DNA of 64,000 nt from Spinellus fusiger (taxonomy: Eukaryota; Mucoromycota; Mucoromycetes; Mucorales; Phycomycetaceae). Under the pieces are notes generated by a model, which ran no database searches, was not told where the DNA came from, and worked only from the letters and a program-made list of their open reading frames with translations. The position numbers and the translations under genes were made by a program. Shown one piece after another: positions 35,580-47,272 of the stretch. How positions within the stretch are numbered: the stretch's first letter is position 1; every line of letters starts with the position of its first letter. Location of the stretch: assembly GCA_025094145.1 (NCBI GenBank), contig JALLLS010000105.1:40766-104765 (forward strand). The letters are read 5' to 3'.

Positions 35580-35665
35580 CTATTCTTCTCGACAGAAGAG
35601 AGTCGGTCTGTGGCGACCATTCAAAGCCTCTTCTGCAGTTGTATAGATATTCTCTGATGCATTCA
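35561..35665. other. Long hairpin over the 3' end of the Fanzor relic
   Basis: The stretches 35561-35583 and 35643-35665 are inverse complements at 22 of 23 positions. One arm is the coding sequence for VNASENIY, the other lies just past the stop codon. A smaller hairpin, TCTTCT-CGAC-AGAAGA, sits in the loop near 35585-35600. Confidence 0.85.
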
Positions 35666-36180
35666 CATCTCTGTTCCAAACAATTCCGCAACTTTGGCAA
35701 GCGCGGATACTGTTGAAATTTACTAATACCTCAGTGAGGCTGTCTGTGTTGCAAGTATGGCAGATCTTGAGAACAACAAAATAAAACAGAGTAACTGTTA
35801 GAAGAGCTTTTCATATTGGGTGAGAGGTCAATTATGTTTACTCTCGATGTAAAGAACTCATCAACATCAACTACAAGAAGATCCCCACCCTTTTGTCTCT
35901 TTTTTCAATGATTGATATAAAATTCTCATCAAACCAACACGATGACCTTTGAACTTGGCAGCATCTTTTACCTTTATTCCTGTGCTATAGGCAACAACTG
36001 GCAGCTTGGTAGGATCGTACTCCAATCCTTTTAGGTGCCAATACCCCTTTTCAATAATAAAATAATAGTAAAAATAATTAGTTCGAGATGTATTAATGTA
36101 CTCTCTATGTGTGTGTCGTATTACTCTTGCACTGACACCTTCTTCTTGCCTTTGTCTTTGTAACGGATTCACTGGGTTTA
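35580..36180 (-). pseudogene. Fanzor (eukaryotic TnpB-like) nuclease, decayed C-terminal part
   Basis: On the minus strand the sequence reads EEGVSARVIRHTHREY, then LPVVAYSTGIKVKDAAKFKG, then KKRQKGGDLLVVDVDEF and, after a 76-nt intron (35841-35766), FTSRICHTC. The last exon (35765-35580) holds ACQSCGIVWNRDVNASENIY and a stop. This is the signature of the Fanzor/TnpB family: the E of the second RuvC segment in DVDEF, a four-Cys zinc ribbon (C-x2-C-x17-C-x2-C) and the D of the third RuvC segment in NRDVNA. A one-base shift in an A-run near 35900 breaks the frame, and roughly the first two-thirds of the expected protein, including the first RuvC segment, is missing or unrecognisable. Family members are RNA-guided DNA endonucleases carried by transposons. 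This copy appears dead. Confidence 0.75.
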
Positions 36181-38636
36181 TTATAGTAAAAGAATATAAA
36201 ATAGAAACTGACTAACTTGTCAGACATAATAAATATACACAAGCACTTACCAGATCACAACTGTTGGTTTATATGCCAGACAAAGGCAAGCAAGTTAAAA
36301 AGGATAGAAGTTATGAAGAACAACAGACAGTGGTTGTCAGGTATTTATATCCGAACAGAAGAGAACAAAACAAAACTTCACAATTCATTTGCTTAATCAG
36401 AACTACCAAAGTAATGCAGACTACAACATCTAAAAAGAAAAGAATTGCTTAAAGAACAGTTGCCTAGTTACCCGTTGTGATCAAATCGTGTGTTGTATTC
36501 CTGTTCATGTACCCTCTTTGATTTCCCTAGACTAGCCTTTGTACTAATGCTCCATTTTGTTGTCCCTGCTAGAGACCGAACTACTACCAATTTATCTCTC
36601 TAGTGGTCCTGTTGATAACCACAGTGCCCTTTATTGCAGAATAAAGGATATATTTTACAAAGTTACATAGTATAGATCTTGAGGCTACTTATATACATAT
36701 CTTTTTAAGCTATAAGGATCCAAGTTATACAACAATAACATCTCAGTAAATTCATAGATGGATTCCTTTTTCTTGTCCTATGTATGTTTCAAGGGAAGAG
36801 AGAAACCCTTTTTACAGCAAAATCACTTTATTGAATTCTATGGCCTTGAAATACAGGACCAAGATTATACACACTGTAGAACAGGACAGTTGCCCTTTCC
36901 AGTCTGTCTGAATGTTCTATGAAAGCCATAGCTATTGTTTGAGAACAGAAAAATATTCAAATTCATAGTAAAATATATATATATATATGAACAATAAAAT
37001 CACACTATTTCTTTGGTTGGTTAATGTGTTTGAAAAGAACCTTTTCACTATCTGTCTGTTTTAGCATTGACTATTGACTGTCCAATTAAACACTATAAAA
37101 TTGGATAAAAGGAAGAAGTAAACCTGACATTGCAACTCAATCACTGAATTTATTGTTTAACATGTGTTATCCATAAGCCCACAGTATTTGCAGCATAGCA
37201 ATGTTGAAGGAGTGTTTATTACAGAACTTATAGAGTTAACTCTGGTGGTCATTATCCATAAAATAGAACCAAAATTACTTGTGTTGAGAACAGTGTATTT
37301 ATTTATTGACTCAATATCTATAATCACCTCAATTATCTCACTGTAACTGGTATTAACAGTGGTGCTTAATGATAACAAGGTATTGTTTCTAATACTGTCC
37401 TGTAGACCTAAGGTAAATAGAGTGTGAATTGTTTGACCTGTGAATTTTATGAGTGGAGGCTAGTGTATACCCCACCAGAATAGAGAAAGAAAAATTATTA
37501 TTTGTTTTGATGTTCCCTTCCTTTTGTTATTTCTCACACTGCACCTACAACTTAACACTCAAGTACTTGTCAGGATGAGCATAACTGAGCAAAGTAATGT
37601 ATTATTATTAATAAAGAAAAACAATAGAAGGAGGTGATGGACACCACCAAAGGCTTTTCTGGAGGTAAACGAGGTAAATAATGTCTTCATCTGGGCTTGA
37701 GTTCAATGTAATCCACAAGACATTGTACTGACTCTTCTAATAGATTATATATATACTATTATTCTTAAGATAAGTATTAAGTACAAGGTAAGCATACTAT
37801 CTCTCAAGATTGAATTATTACTAATACACTCTTTTGATATTAGGCAAGTAAAGACTCTTTCTCAAGTCAGTCTCAGGTGGTCTTTTTCCTTCTATACTGT
37901 CTAAGGTGTCTAGGCTGTCTAGGGTATACTCCTGAGCATATTTATCTATCTCCCAAGGATAAAGCACAAAGCTTTTAGGGTGTGGATTCTATTGCTATGA
38001 GGGAATGCACTTGGGCAGTAGCTATAGTCATACTATAGTATTAGCTACAGTATTATTCATAAACAATATATTTTATTAATAATACAATTTGATAGTGAGG
38101 TATCCACAAAAGGAAATAATAATTTAGATACTTGCAAGCCTTTTGATTTTAATCACTTTTTCATAAGAGGGAATTTATATTGTGACGTAAAAGGAAGGAG
38201 TTATCACCGCTTAAAGGCCAGAAAAATCTCCTTCTGCTTTAGAAAAGACGCGCGCACAAATTCCATCATTTTCCATTCCTTTCCAAAGCAAACCTTTCTT
38301 TTTTTTTTCTTTTTCTTTTTTCTTTTTCTTGCAGTGGCTGTCGATGAAATTAGCCATCCATAGGAACACTGATGCCTACAAAAATATAGAATATAAAATA
38401 TAAAAAATAATAATAAAAAATAATAATAAAATAAAAATAATAAAAAGAAAGAAAAAGAAGAAAAAAAAAAGAAAAAAAAAAGAAAAATTTGTTTGCCAGT
38501 TTAGCGTCAGGCACTTTCTCTTTTTCTTTTTTTTTTCTTTTCTTCTTTTTCTTTCTTTCTTTTTCTTTCTTGTTTGCTGTAGACAAGAAAAAGTCGCCCT
38601 TTTTTTTGTGTTTGTTTTGTCTCGTTCACTACAGCC
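36181..38636. other. AT-rich intergenic region of 2.4 kb
   Basis: No gene is supported. A minus-strand frame at 37157-37378 and a plus-strand frame at 36264-36452 are unassigned. TA repeat at about 36966-36985. T/C-rich tracts at 38295-38330 and 38515-38575 precede the DNAJC7-like start, as before other genes here. Confidence 0.5.
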
Positions 38637-40689
38637 ATGTTTGATAGTGAAATGAACTCTAGTACTGCAGCCAGGTAAGGATATTCTTCCCCTTCCCTCC
38701 CTACACTTGTTTCTTTTTCGATACGGCACAGCCAAAACACCCTTTGTATCTATCAAAAAGATGACGCGTACAAGTGAAAAAATAGACACTCTTTTTTCTT
38801 TTCTCTTTCTTCTTACTAATAAAGTTGTTTTTATATATAAAGTCTTGCTGAAGATATCAAAAACAAGGCCAATAAAGAATACAAAAACGGAAATTATAAT
38901 GAAGCCGTAAAGCTATACTCAGAAGCTATCAGTAAATATACCCTAACCTCATTGGATGCCTTGGTGTAAAGACTAAAAAAAACTCTACCTTATCTTATAA
39001 ATACACACACACACACAAGACGCCTCACCAAAGACAAGCACCTACTATGCTAACAGAGCCGCTGCCTTGATCATGACAGCACGCTACAATGAAGCCATTG
39101 AGGACTGCAAAATAGCCACAGAACTAGACACCTGCAATGTAAAAGCCTATCTGCGTGCTGGCAAATGCTATCTTCATGTAGGCAATATCGATGCCTCTCT
39201 TGAAAACTACCAGAAAGCCCTTCAATTGGAACCCACCAATGCACAGGCAGACCGTGAATATAAGAGTGCACAGCTAGTAAAGAACTACATCCAGCAGACA
39301 GTGACCTACATAGACAGCAAGCGGTATGATTTGGTGGAAACATGTCTGAGCAGAGCCATTGCCCTTGTTGATGCAGACCATGTTCCTGTCAAGTGGCTGT
39401 TGTGGCAGGCAGAGTGTGCTATAGAACAGCGCAAGTTTATAGAAGCAGGTGAGCTTGTCAAGTAAGTACGGCCTTTTCTTTTTCTTTCTTTCTTCTTTTC
39501 TTTTGGCCGATGATAACAACAACAACAACAACACTACTACTACTACTACTACTACTAACAGTAATAATAATAATAATCAATGTCTAGTCGGTTGTTGCGT
39601 AAGAGTTCTCAGAATCCAGATGCCCTTTACATGCGAGGATGTGTGTTCTATGGACAGGGCGACAATGCAAAGGCAGCTGCTCATTGCGTAGAGGCATTGC
39701 GGTGTGATCCCGACTTCTCAAAGGCACGCTTGTTATTGAAAAAGGCACGTTTGCTGGATTCCTTGAAAGAACAGGGCAATGGTGCCTTCAAGACGGGTCG
39801 TTTTGATGAGGCCTATGAGCACTACACTTCTGCATTGGCAGTGGATGATACCAATGCCCTGATGAACTCTCGTTTGTATTCTAACCGTGCAGCCGTGCTT
39901 CAAAAGGTAGGTAGAAAGAGAAAGAGAGAAAGAAAGAAAGAAAGAGAAAACACACCCTGTCTCTGGGTTGCACCTGTTGTTAATGCACTGCAATCATGGA
40001 TAGATGAAGAAATTCCAAGAAGCACTGAGTGACTGTAACCAGGCCATTGAGCTGGACAGTACGTTTGTCAAGGTCTATAGCAGAAGAGCAGGATGCTACA
40101 TGGAACTTGAAAAGTACGAAGAAGCAGCCCGTGACTACAAGTACTTGGCAGAATTAGAACCCAGTAACAGAGGTAAGAACACAGAACTGAATTCATAGAC
40201 TGATGCATGCTTTGCTTAGAATACCGCACACAGTTGCGTAAGGCTGAATTAGAACAGAAAAAAGCATTGCGTAAAGACTACTACAAGACACTGAATCTTG
40301 ATAAGAATGCCACCGAGTCTGAAATCAAAAAGTCATACCGTAAACTTGCTCTTCAGAACCACCCAGATAAGAATCCAGATAATAAGGAAGCAGAGGCTAG
40401 ATTTAAGGAAGTGGGAGAGGCCTATGCCATTTTGAGTGATCCCGAAAAGAAGGCTCGCTATGATTCTGGTGTGGACATCGAGAATGGCGGCATGGGAGAC
40501 GCTGGATTTGGAGGAGGTGTGGATATGAATGACTTGTTCATGCAGATGTTTGGTGGAGGGGGTGGAGGATTTGGTCATGGCCATGGCCATGGACACGGAC
40601 ACGGACACGGACACGGCCATGGACACAGCCATGGACATGGACAGGGTGGATTCCCACAAGGTGGTGGCTACTCCTTCCGCTTTGGATAA
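38637..40689 (+). CDS. TPR and J-domain co-chaperone, DNAJC7-like
   Basis: Six exons (38637-38674, 38843-38931, 39020-39461, 39588-39906, 40004-40172, 40220-40689) join to 508 residues, close to vertebrate DNAJC7. TPR repeats fill the first two-thirds, with clear A/B helices such as [59 protein letters not shown] and [20 protein letters not shown]. The J domain follows, with [20 protein letters not shown] and the HPD motif needed to stimulate Hsp70 ATPase in NHPDKNP. The tail is a Gly run and then alternating Gly-His, ending YSFRFG. Family members link Hsp70 and Hsp90 in the cytosol. The His-Gly tail is not part of the animal proteins I know. Confidence 0.94.
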
Positions 40690-41093
40690 ACACTATCTAC
40701 ATACCTACAGTACATACAGTACACACACACACACACACACTTCAAGGAACACTCCACTTACAACCACATACTGCACTTTATTCTACTCTACACAAACACA
40801 CTTTTACACATCACTTGCAAGACATTGTTCATAGCTTCTTGTATAGACTATATTATTCATTAGATCTTTTTTTTTAATCTTTTTTTTTTATTTCTCTGTC
40901 CATTTCTTGTCTACTTGGTCATTAAAGAAAGCCTTTTGTCTAATTGAATGGGTGTTAAATGGGTGTTATTCGATAGGCTTCTGCTATGGATCAACTATGG
41001 ATAAAGAGTGTGCATTTATTGGTCCATGTGTGTTTTGTCTATCGCTATGGTTCTTCTATCAGGTAATGTATGCTGTGACCCTATCATTCTTGT
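40690..41093. other. Convergent 3' intergenic region
   Basis: Between the stops of the DNAJC7-like gene and PGS1. A CA run at 40723-40740 and T-rich runs near 40870. No gene. Confidence 0.5.
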
Positions 41094-42323
41094 CTACAGC
41101 ATTGTCTTTATCATTGCTGTGGCCATTCTAACACTATAGGAGACCTTTCGATCCTGAACGGCAAAAGTGCTGCCAGAAACTACATTGGAATACGCCTCTA
41201 ACCCACTTACTTCCTATAAACACTTCTCTTAATACCTTTTTCTAGTAATACTATTGCAATGCAGAGTGGTGCAATGCAGAGTAGAGTGCTGTATTATGAT
41301 TCGTGTTGTTATTATTTACCTTGTCCAGTGCCCTTTGAAGTGTCTCATTACAGGTCACCACCACCGCCTGAGCCTCTAGATCACGGTTGCTGGATCGATG
41401 ACCAAAGTTGGTGGATCCAATGGTTGTTACAGAAGGCCATGCTTGTTGGGCAAGTCGTATCCAAAGCCCCTTGGCATGGTAGGTCCATCCAGGTCGCCTG
41501 TATTCCTCAATACTGATAGCATCTTGTTTTCCTAGACGCTCAACATTTCGATAGAACTCTCGCTCAATATGGGTGTAGGCAGGAGGAAGGAATTTGGAGA
41601 TACCCTTGGAACCAAAGAATCCATTGGCCTGTGTAGAAAGATGAGTCTTCTTTTTCTTTCTATTATTATTCCACAGACAGTAGAACCATCGTCACTAGAG
41701 AGCAAAAGACGATGTATAATACTGATACTGATACTGATGCTGATACTGATGCTGATACTGATACTTAATACTTTATCCTAATCCTAATCCTAATCCTAAT
41801 AAAACTTACTTCGGGTGAGGCTGTAATGAATCGGAAATAGGCACGAGTACGCAGTATACATGTCTTGTATCGATCCGTAAAGTTAAAATAGCCCGATGTC
41901 AAGTGAAATGTCCACCAATCCTCCTTTTCACTCTTTTGACGATTGTTGATCTCCAACAACTCCATCGTCATCTTCTCATCTTGTCTTATACCCAGTGGCC
42001 CCATCTGAATTGCAGGGAAGATGGCAGTATCATCGTGTTCTTCTGGTGTGGAGGGGTTTCGTAACGTGGTGCTCATGTACTTATCTATCTGACTACGCAT
42101 CTGGTGCTTGAACAGACCACTCTGCTTGACTGGATCAGGTCGATCCGGCTCCATCGTCAGCTGGTAGGGTGTTTGATCCTCAGACACACCCAATTGGTAT
42201 GAAAAGGACCCCACACACTCTACCAATCCCTTGTAGTAGAGCGTCAAATCAGGCTGTTGGTCAAATACAATGGAACGGTCCTGACGGTTGGTGAAGTAGT
42301 CTGAACTCAAGTTGGCCCTAAAT

Positions 42324-42354
<31 letters not shown>

Positions 42355-43094
42355 GCAACAACAACCAATCCTTGCCAACCCTTTAGTGCTCTGATGCTGT
42401 TCTGTGCTGCCTCCAACTTTACCCACTCAGCATCACCGTATCATCAAATCCATACACCTTCATATGCATCAGACCAATGCTTTCATTGAATCGCTGTGGA
42501 AGTGTCTTTTTCAGCAGTCCCTTGAGATCAGGCGTATGGTACATGGACACCTTGACGCGTCCTCCTGGAAAGTCTTTGATCAAAGGCAGTAGCAGTGTGG
42601 CTGTGCTTTGTCCATTCAATGTACGTGTTCCTCTTAAGCAGTCCACCAAGATGTGGATTCTAAGCGTGTCTGTCCTTTTCAGTGCAGTTCTTATTGTGTC
42701 TACCAGTTCCCTTTCTGACTGACCAATGTACAGGGTGGCGATAAACACATCCTTCTTTGCAGAGAGAATACGCGTCTAGTGGAGGGTGTTGTATGAGTGG
42801 CCCACTGTATTATGGAAGAAAGCCTATTATTTTTTTCCCTTGTTTGTTCACCTTGAGTTCTGTATAAAATTCCTTGGGTTCATACAGGGGGACTACATGA
42901 GTGCCCTTTGTATAAAAGACAGGTGCTATGCGCTTGAGTGGGTTGAATGCACCTTTGGCTATGTTATCAAGAAAGGAAGGGGGTCCTCTGGTAGTGGAGG
43001 GAAAGAGCAATGATTGGCTATTGATACGTTGTACTGCTTGTCTAGCAAAACTAAACTTCCATCTCATGGTGTGAAGGAATCTCTTTGTTACCAT
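41094..43094 (-). CDS. PGS1: CDP-diacylglycerol-glycerol-3-phosphate 3-phosphatidyltransferase (PGP synthase)
   Basis: Five exons (43094-42852, 42775-42423, 42317-41810, 41628-41320, 41213-41094) join in frame to 510 residues, as in yeast Pgs1. It makes phosphatidylglycerophosphate, the committed step to cardiolipin, at the mitochondrial inner membrane. Phospholipase-D-type HKD motifs are present: GLMHMKVYGFDDTVMLSGAN with NLSSDYFTNRQDRSIVF, and WTYHAKGLWI with GSTNFGHRSSNRDLE. The N-terminus (MVTKRFLHTMRWKFSFARQA) is rich in basic and hydrophobic residues and poor in acidic ones, consistent with a mitochondrial leader. The penultimate intron acceptor is inferred from homology. Intron 3 holds telomere-like repeats and intron 2 a CAA/TTG run. 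Confidence 0.94.
41719..41802. repeat. Compound hexanucleotide repeats in a PGS1 intron
   Basis: About eight units of CTGATA/CTGATG, then four units of CCTAAT (TTAGGA on the gene strand) starting only seven bases from the splice donor. TTAGGA differs by one base from the fungal telomere unit TTAGGG. Confidence 0.9.
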
Positions 43095-43559
43095 GAGGTA
43101 GGGGCTGTAGCTGAAATAACATTAGGGCAAAATGCAGGGCAGTCACTTGATCCACAGCCATTGTGGGTGTTTTGTAGGAGGAGTCCAGGGTTATGTTTGT
43201 CTTTCTTTACTCAAAGAGAGTCTACAGTCTAATGAGATATTATACACACCATGCCAATGATACAAATGCCAATGATACAAATGCCAATGATACAAATGCA
43301 GTGTAGGAAGGCAGTCATTGCCCTACAAAGATAAGGCAGAGGGTGGTTAGGATTCTTTTCTTGGTTTGTTATCTATCAAAAAGAGAGCACTCTTGGCCAT
43401 AGATCCAGTCATTTGTCAATGCATCCTATCAATGCATGTCAGAGAAGAAGAAGTCAATAAGAAAGGAATCAAGCAAAATAAAATAAAAATAAAAATAAAA
43501 ACTCCCCGCTATTTACCACGGAAATATCCTTGGAACCTTTTTTATTATATTTTTATTAG

Positions 43560-44041
43560 TGTTCCAAACAAAGCATGGAGATCTTCTCGAGATAAATCCC
43601 AAGTCTAGGGCCATGGTAAGACAATCCACCCACTTTTGCACCCACCTTTGCACCCACTTTTGCACCCACCTTTGCACTCACTTTTGCACCCACCTTTGCA
43701 CATCTTCACCCACAATAGTCCTCGTTTACTGCTGCTTGTTTTGTCTCTGTTGATGTTAGGTGACATTAACAAACATACTAGGTTGTACAGTATCTTTCTC
43801 ATTCTTTCTTCTCTTTCTCTCTCTGTCTCTCTGTCTCTCTCTTTTATTTTCTCTCTCCTCTCTGTTTCCATGGAGACCGGACATTGAACAAGAAGAGAGG
43901 TGGTGGGCCACGAGAAACAGAGTCCAACGTGGCAAGAGTCGCACAATTCGTACACATCCAAGAGAGGCAGATAGAACAGTGGAGTGGGTTTCACAAGCGG
44001 ACAGACCAAAGATGACATTTGCGCATGGACAACTGCGTTAA
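43560..44041 (+). CDS. Possible small spliced gene (unresolved)
   Basis: An open exon-like stretch at about 43867-44041 reads DIEQEERWWATRNRVQRG, then IRTHPREADRTVEWV, and ends AHGQLR at a stop. It is preceded by a strong pyrimidine tract and AG at about 43867. An earlier stretch at 43560-43615 reads FQTKHGDLLEINPK and is followed by possible donors. I could not find a pair of sites that joins them with canonical GT and the right phase, and I recognise no family. It could be the 3' part of a small gene on the PGS1 upstream side, or noise. Confidence 0.25.
43629..43705. repeat. 24-bp minisatellite
   Basis: About three copies of CACCCACTTTTG-CACCCACCTTTG, in what would be an intron of the possible small gene. 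A separate 15-bp repeat (ATGCCAATGATACAA, three copies) lies at 43252-43297. Confidence 0.9.
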
Positions 44042-44215
44042 AAAGAGGAGGGCTAGGATAAGTGCGCGTGCTGGACCAGACGATAATAATAATATAGCGG
44101 GTGTAACTTAAGGGTTGGCAGTTTGCAAAAAGTACAATCTCCTTGAACCCCTCTTTTTAACATCCATACCACTCCATACCAATAATATCAAACCACCCAA
44201 GGATTTTCCCCTCTT

Positions 44216-44432
44216 CTTTTTCTCTCTTTTTCTCTCTTCTTTATTGGAGTCCAGTGGATTGGCCTGTCGTCTCCTTTCTCCTTCCCTCCTTCCCTCTCTC
44301 TTCCCTCTCTCTTCCCTCTCTATCCTTCTCTTTTCCTTCTCTTCTCTCTTCTCCTCTTCTCTTCTCTTCTCCTCTTCTCTCTCTTTTCCTATCCTTCCTA
44401 GTCCTTAGTCCCTCTTTCTTTTGTCTTTCATT
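44216..44432 (+). promoter_or_regulatory. 200-bp C/T-rich tract before CDC24
   Basis: Almost uninterrupted TCTTCC/CTCTT on the coding strand up to the ATG at 44433. It resembles the pyrimidine-rich upstream tracts at other genes in the window but is the longest. A promoter or leader role is inferred only. Confidence 0.4.
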
Positions 44433-47272
44433 ATGGTGCAGGTGATAGATTCACCCGTCGCAACAGACTCCATTACCAACAAACCAGCCTCACAAAAGGC
44501 ATCTCTTTATCATACCTGTCGCTCTGTCTTGCAGGGATTAGATGCTGTTCCTGGGTTTGATGTCTATTTAAACCGAGAACAACCACCCAACACCAACGAC
44601 ACAAGCAGCGTAGACCTACTCAGCAAACTATGGAGTATCTGTCGACAAGGCACCAGTCTTTGCCTACTCTACAACACACTTATGCCCAATGCCATCATCA
44701 ATGTCCCCACCTCCATCACTGCCATCAAACCCAAGGCCTATACTTATCACTTTATTGTAGCGTGTCGGGACCAACTGCATTTCCCAGAAGAAACCCTTTT
44801 TACTCTTACAGATCTTTATCAAAATGACACCAATGGCTTTGTAAAGGTAATCAGCATTCATTTGGGGGCAGGAAGACTCACTCTTCTCTCTTCTTCTCTA
44901 TCAAGGTAGTGGAAACAGTAAGACGCATTCTCAGTCTTTTGGAGGAACAAGGGATTATCTCTGTGAATACAGCCACAAACAGAAACTCAGATCCAAATGC
45001 ACCTAAAAACATGCGGGATAAAGTGGTGGTTGAATTTCTAGAGACAGAGCGCAAGTATGTACAAGACTTGGAGGCCCTGCAAGTAAGTTCCCTTTTATAT
45101 CTAGAGCACCAAGAGAGATAAGAAAGAATAAGAAAGAATAAGATGGAATAAGAAAAAAACTCATGCAGTGTACAGAATTACATGCGAGAGTGCCAAACAC
45201 AGGACATCCTTCCTAGAGACACCCTTCACCACCTCTTCTGCAATTTAAATGCTCTGGTGGATTTCCAAAGACGCTTTCTTATTCAATTGGAAGACAATGC
45301 AGACAGAGCACCCCAGGAACAGCGGTTTGGCCATATGTTTCTTCAATTGGAGGAGGCCTTTTCTGTCTATGAACCCTTTTGTGCAAACTTCCAAAGAGCC
45401 CAGGATTTAGTAGTGCAGGAAGTGAATAAACTGCAGAAACTAGCCGATATCATGTCACCCACCTACGAACTACCCTCCATGTTGATCAAGCCAGTACAGC
45501 GTGTGTGCAAATACCCATTGCTCATGCAGGAACTGGTCAAGAGCACACCTGAAGACTGGACATACTTGGAAGAAATGAAGGCAGGCCATGCTTCAATTCA
45601 GAGAGTCGCCAGCAAAGTCAATGAAACAAAACGGTGCCAAGAGAATGAACTTATCGTAGAAGATCTAAAAAGACGTATTGAGGGATGGAAAGGTCCTATC
45701 GAGAACTTTGGTCTTTTACTGCTCCAGGACAAGTTCTTCTTGATGGGAAATGACTCTGGACGAGAGATGATGACCTTTCTATTTGAAAAGACACTGCTGA
45801 TTTGTAAAGAAGAACAAGAAAACACGAAAAAGTCCAACGGAGTCATCAAAAAGAAGAAGAAGGAGAGCATTCTCGTTGTCAAGGGAAAGATTATGATCTC
45901 CAAGATTGCCCAGGTAGCTGATTCTAGTCAACAAGGTAAGAACATTGGGGAGTAGGATAGAGTGCTCATGACTCACACTCACATATCCTTAGGCCAGTGG
46001 TCTCTGCGTATCTTCTGGTCAGAGAAGGGTTCTCATCCCCACAGTGCCCAACATCTTAATCTTCAGTCATTTGTCCTCAAATGTCGCAATAACGAACAAT
46101 TGAAGCAGTGGGAGGTACTTTTGAATAAGCGTATTCAGATTGAGAAACGCATCCAGACCGAAAAACGTCTTTCTCTCGAAAGCAGAGCCGAGAGTCGTCT
46201 TGTCCACTCACTTCCTCCCAACACCCGTGCCCCCAATGTGCATGAAATGGATGAATCCTACTCTATTATCTATGGAGATGACGATGAAGAGGACAACCAG
46301 GAGAATTCGAGTGATGAGGATGAACTTTACAAACGATTTGACCAGCGTGTACAGAGCACCCCACACTACCGCCAAAAGGGCCAAGAAGGAACAGACTATC
46401 GACGCAAAGGATCTCTTGCTAATATTTCCCTTGGACTGCCTACGAATGGACGCCATCACACCAACATGCCTGGAATGGCACTTCCTCCTCTCCCTCGTTC
46501 CCCCACACATCTTCAGACAGGACATGACACAGGCTCCATGTTCTCAGACACATCCTATTATCCTTATCCCTCCTCCCCCTCTGGCAGTTACCCTTCTTCT
46601 CCTTCTGCCTCCACCCGAGCCTCCACCAGCAGTACCAAGTCCTCCAATGGACAATGGCGCCGTCATGAGGAAGATGGATTGGCCCCCACAGAACTAATTG
46701 CAAGGGCAATGCTATGTGAGACAATGCTTCCACCCATAGAAGACACTGTTCACTATGGGTACTCTAGTGGATATACGACCGTTCAGCCTCAGACAGCACA
46801 TGTCTCTACTACCTTTATATCCTCTGAAAGCCCACATATCTTTCACCATACCCGTGCTAGATCAAAGAGCATTCCTAACATTCATGCCTCTTCTTCTATT
46901 TATGACACTGTGCCTGAATTGCCCACGATGAACAACACCTTCTCTCTTCAGCACTCCAAGAGAGTCAGCAATCAGAATGATGCAGTGGCAGCCAAAGAGG
47001 AGATGCAAGGAGACACTCAAGTAAGAGTCCACTATCTGGGCGGTGTTTATAGTGTCATGGTGTCCTTGGAGATTCAATACAACGTGCTTCTCAGCCGGAT
47101 TGAGCGTGCGTTGCATCAGTATGTGCGTGGACTTGACACTTCCTTCAGTATCAAATACCAAGATGAGGATGGTGATCTTATTACTATAAGCTCAGATGAA
47201 GATGTTCAGATGGGCTTTGAGAACAGAGACAGTACTAATTCAGTTGATTTCTATGTTACTTGTGCAGTCTAA
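44433..47272 (+). CDS. CDC24: Rho-type GTPase exchange factor Cdc24
   Basis: Four exons (44433-44846, 44906-45082, 45176-45935, 45993-47272) join to 876 residues, similar to fungal Cdc24. It activates Cdc42 at sites of polarised growth. Domain order is complete: an N-terminal calponin-homology-like region (LSKLWSICRQGTSLCLLYNT), a DH domain starting VVVEFLETERKYVQDLEALQ with LIKPVQRVCKYPLLMQELVK, a PH domain (ENFGLLLLQDKFFLM to KCRNNEQLKQWEVLLNKR), an S/P-rich linker with an acidic patch, and a C-terminal PB1 domain with KYQDEDGDLITISSDEDVQM, the acidic OPCA motif that binds Bem1-type scaffolds. The start is the ATG at 44433; the frame upstream opens only with TTG. Confidence 0.97.

Noticed and set aside
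37157..37378. Possible solo LTR around 36.99-37.38 kb
   Set aside because: No pair of direct repeats, primer-binding site or target duplication could be identified.
40333..40659. Antisense frame of alternating Ser-Met-Val-Ala residues
   Set aside because: Reverse strand of the Gly-His tail codons of the DNAJC7-like gene.
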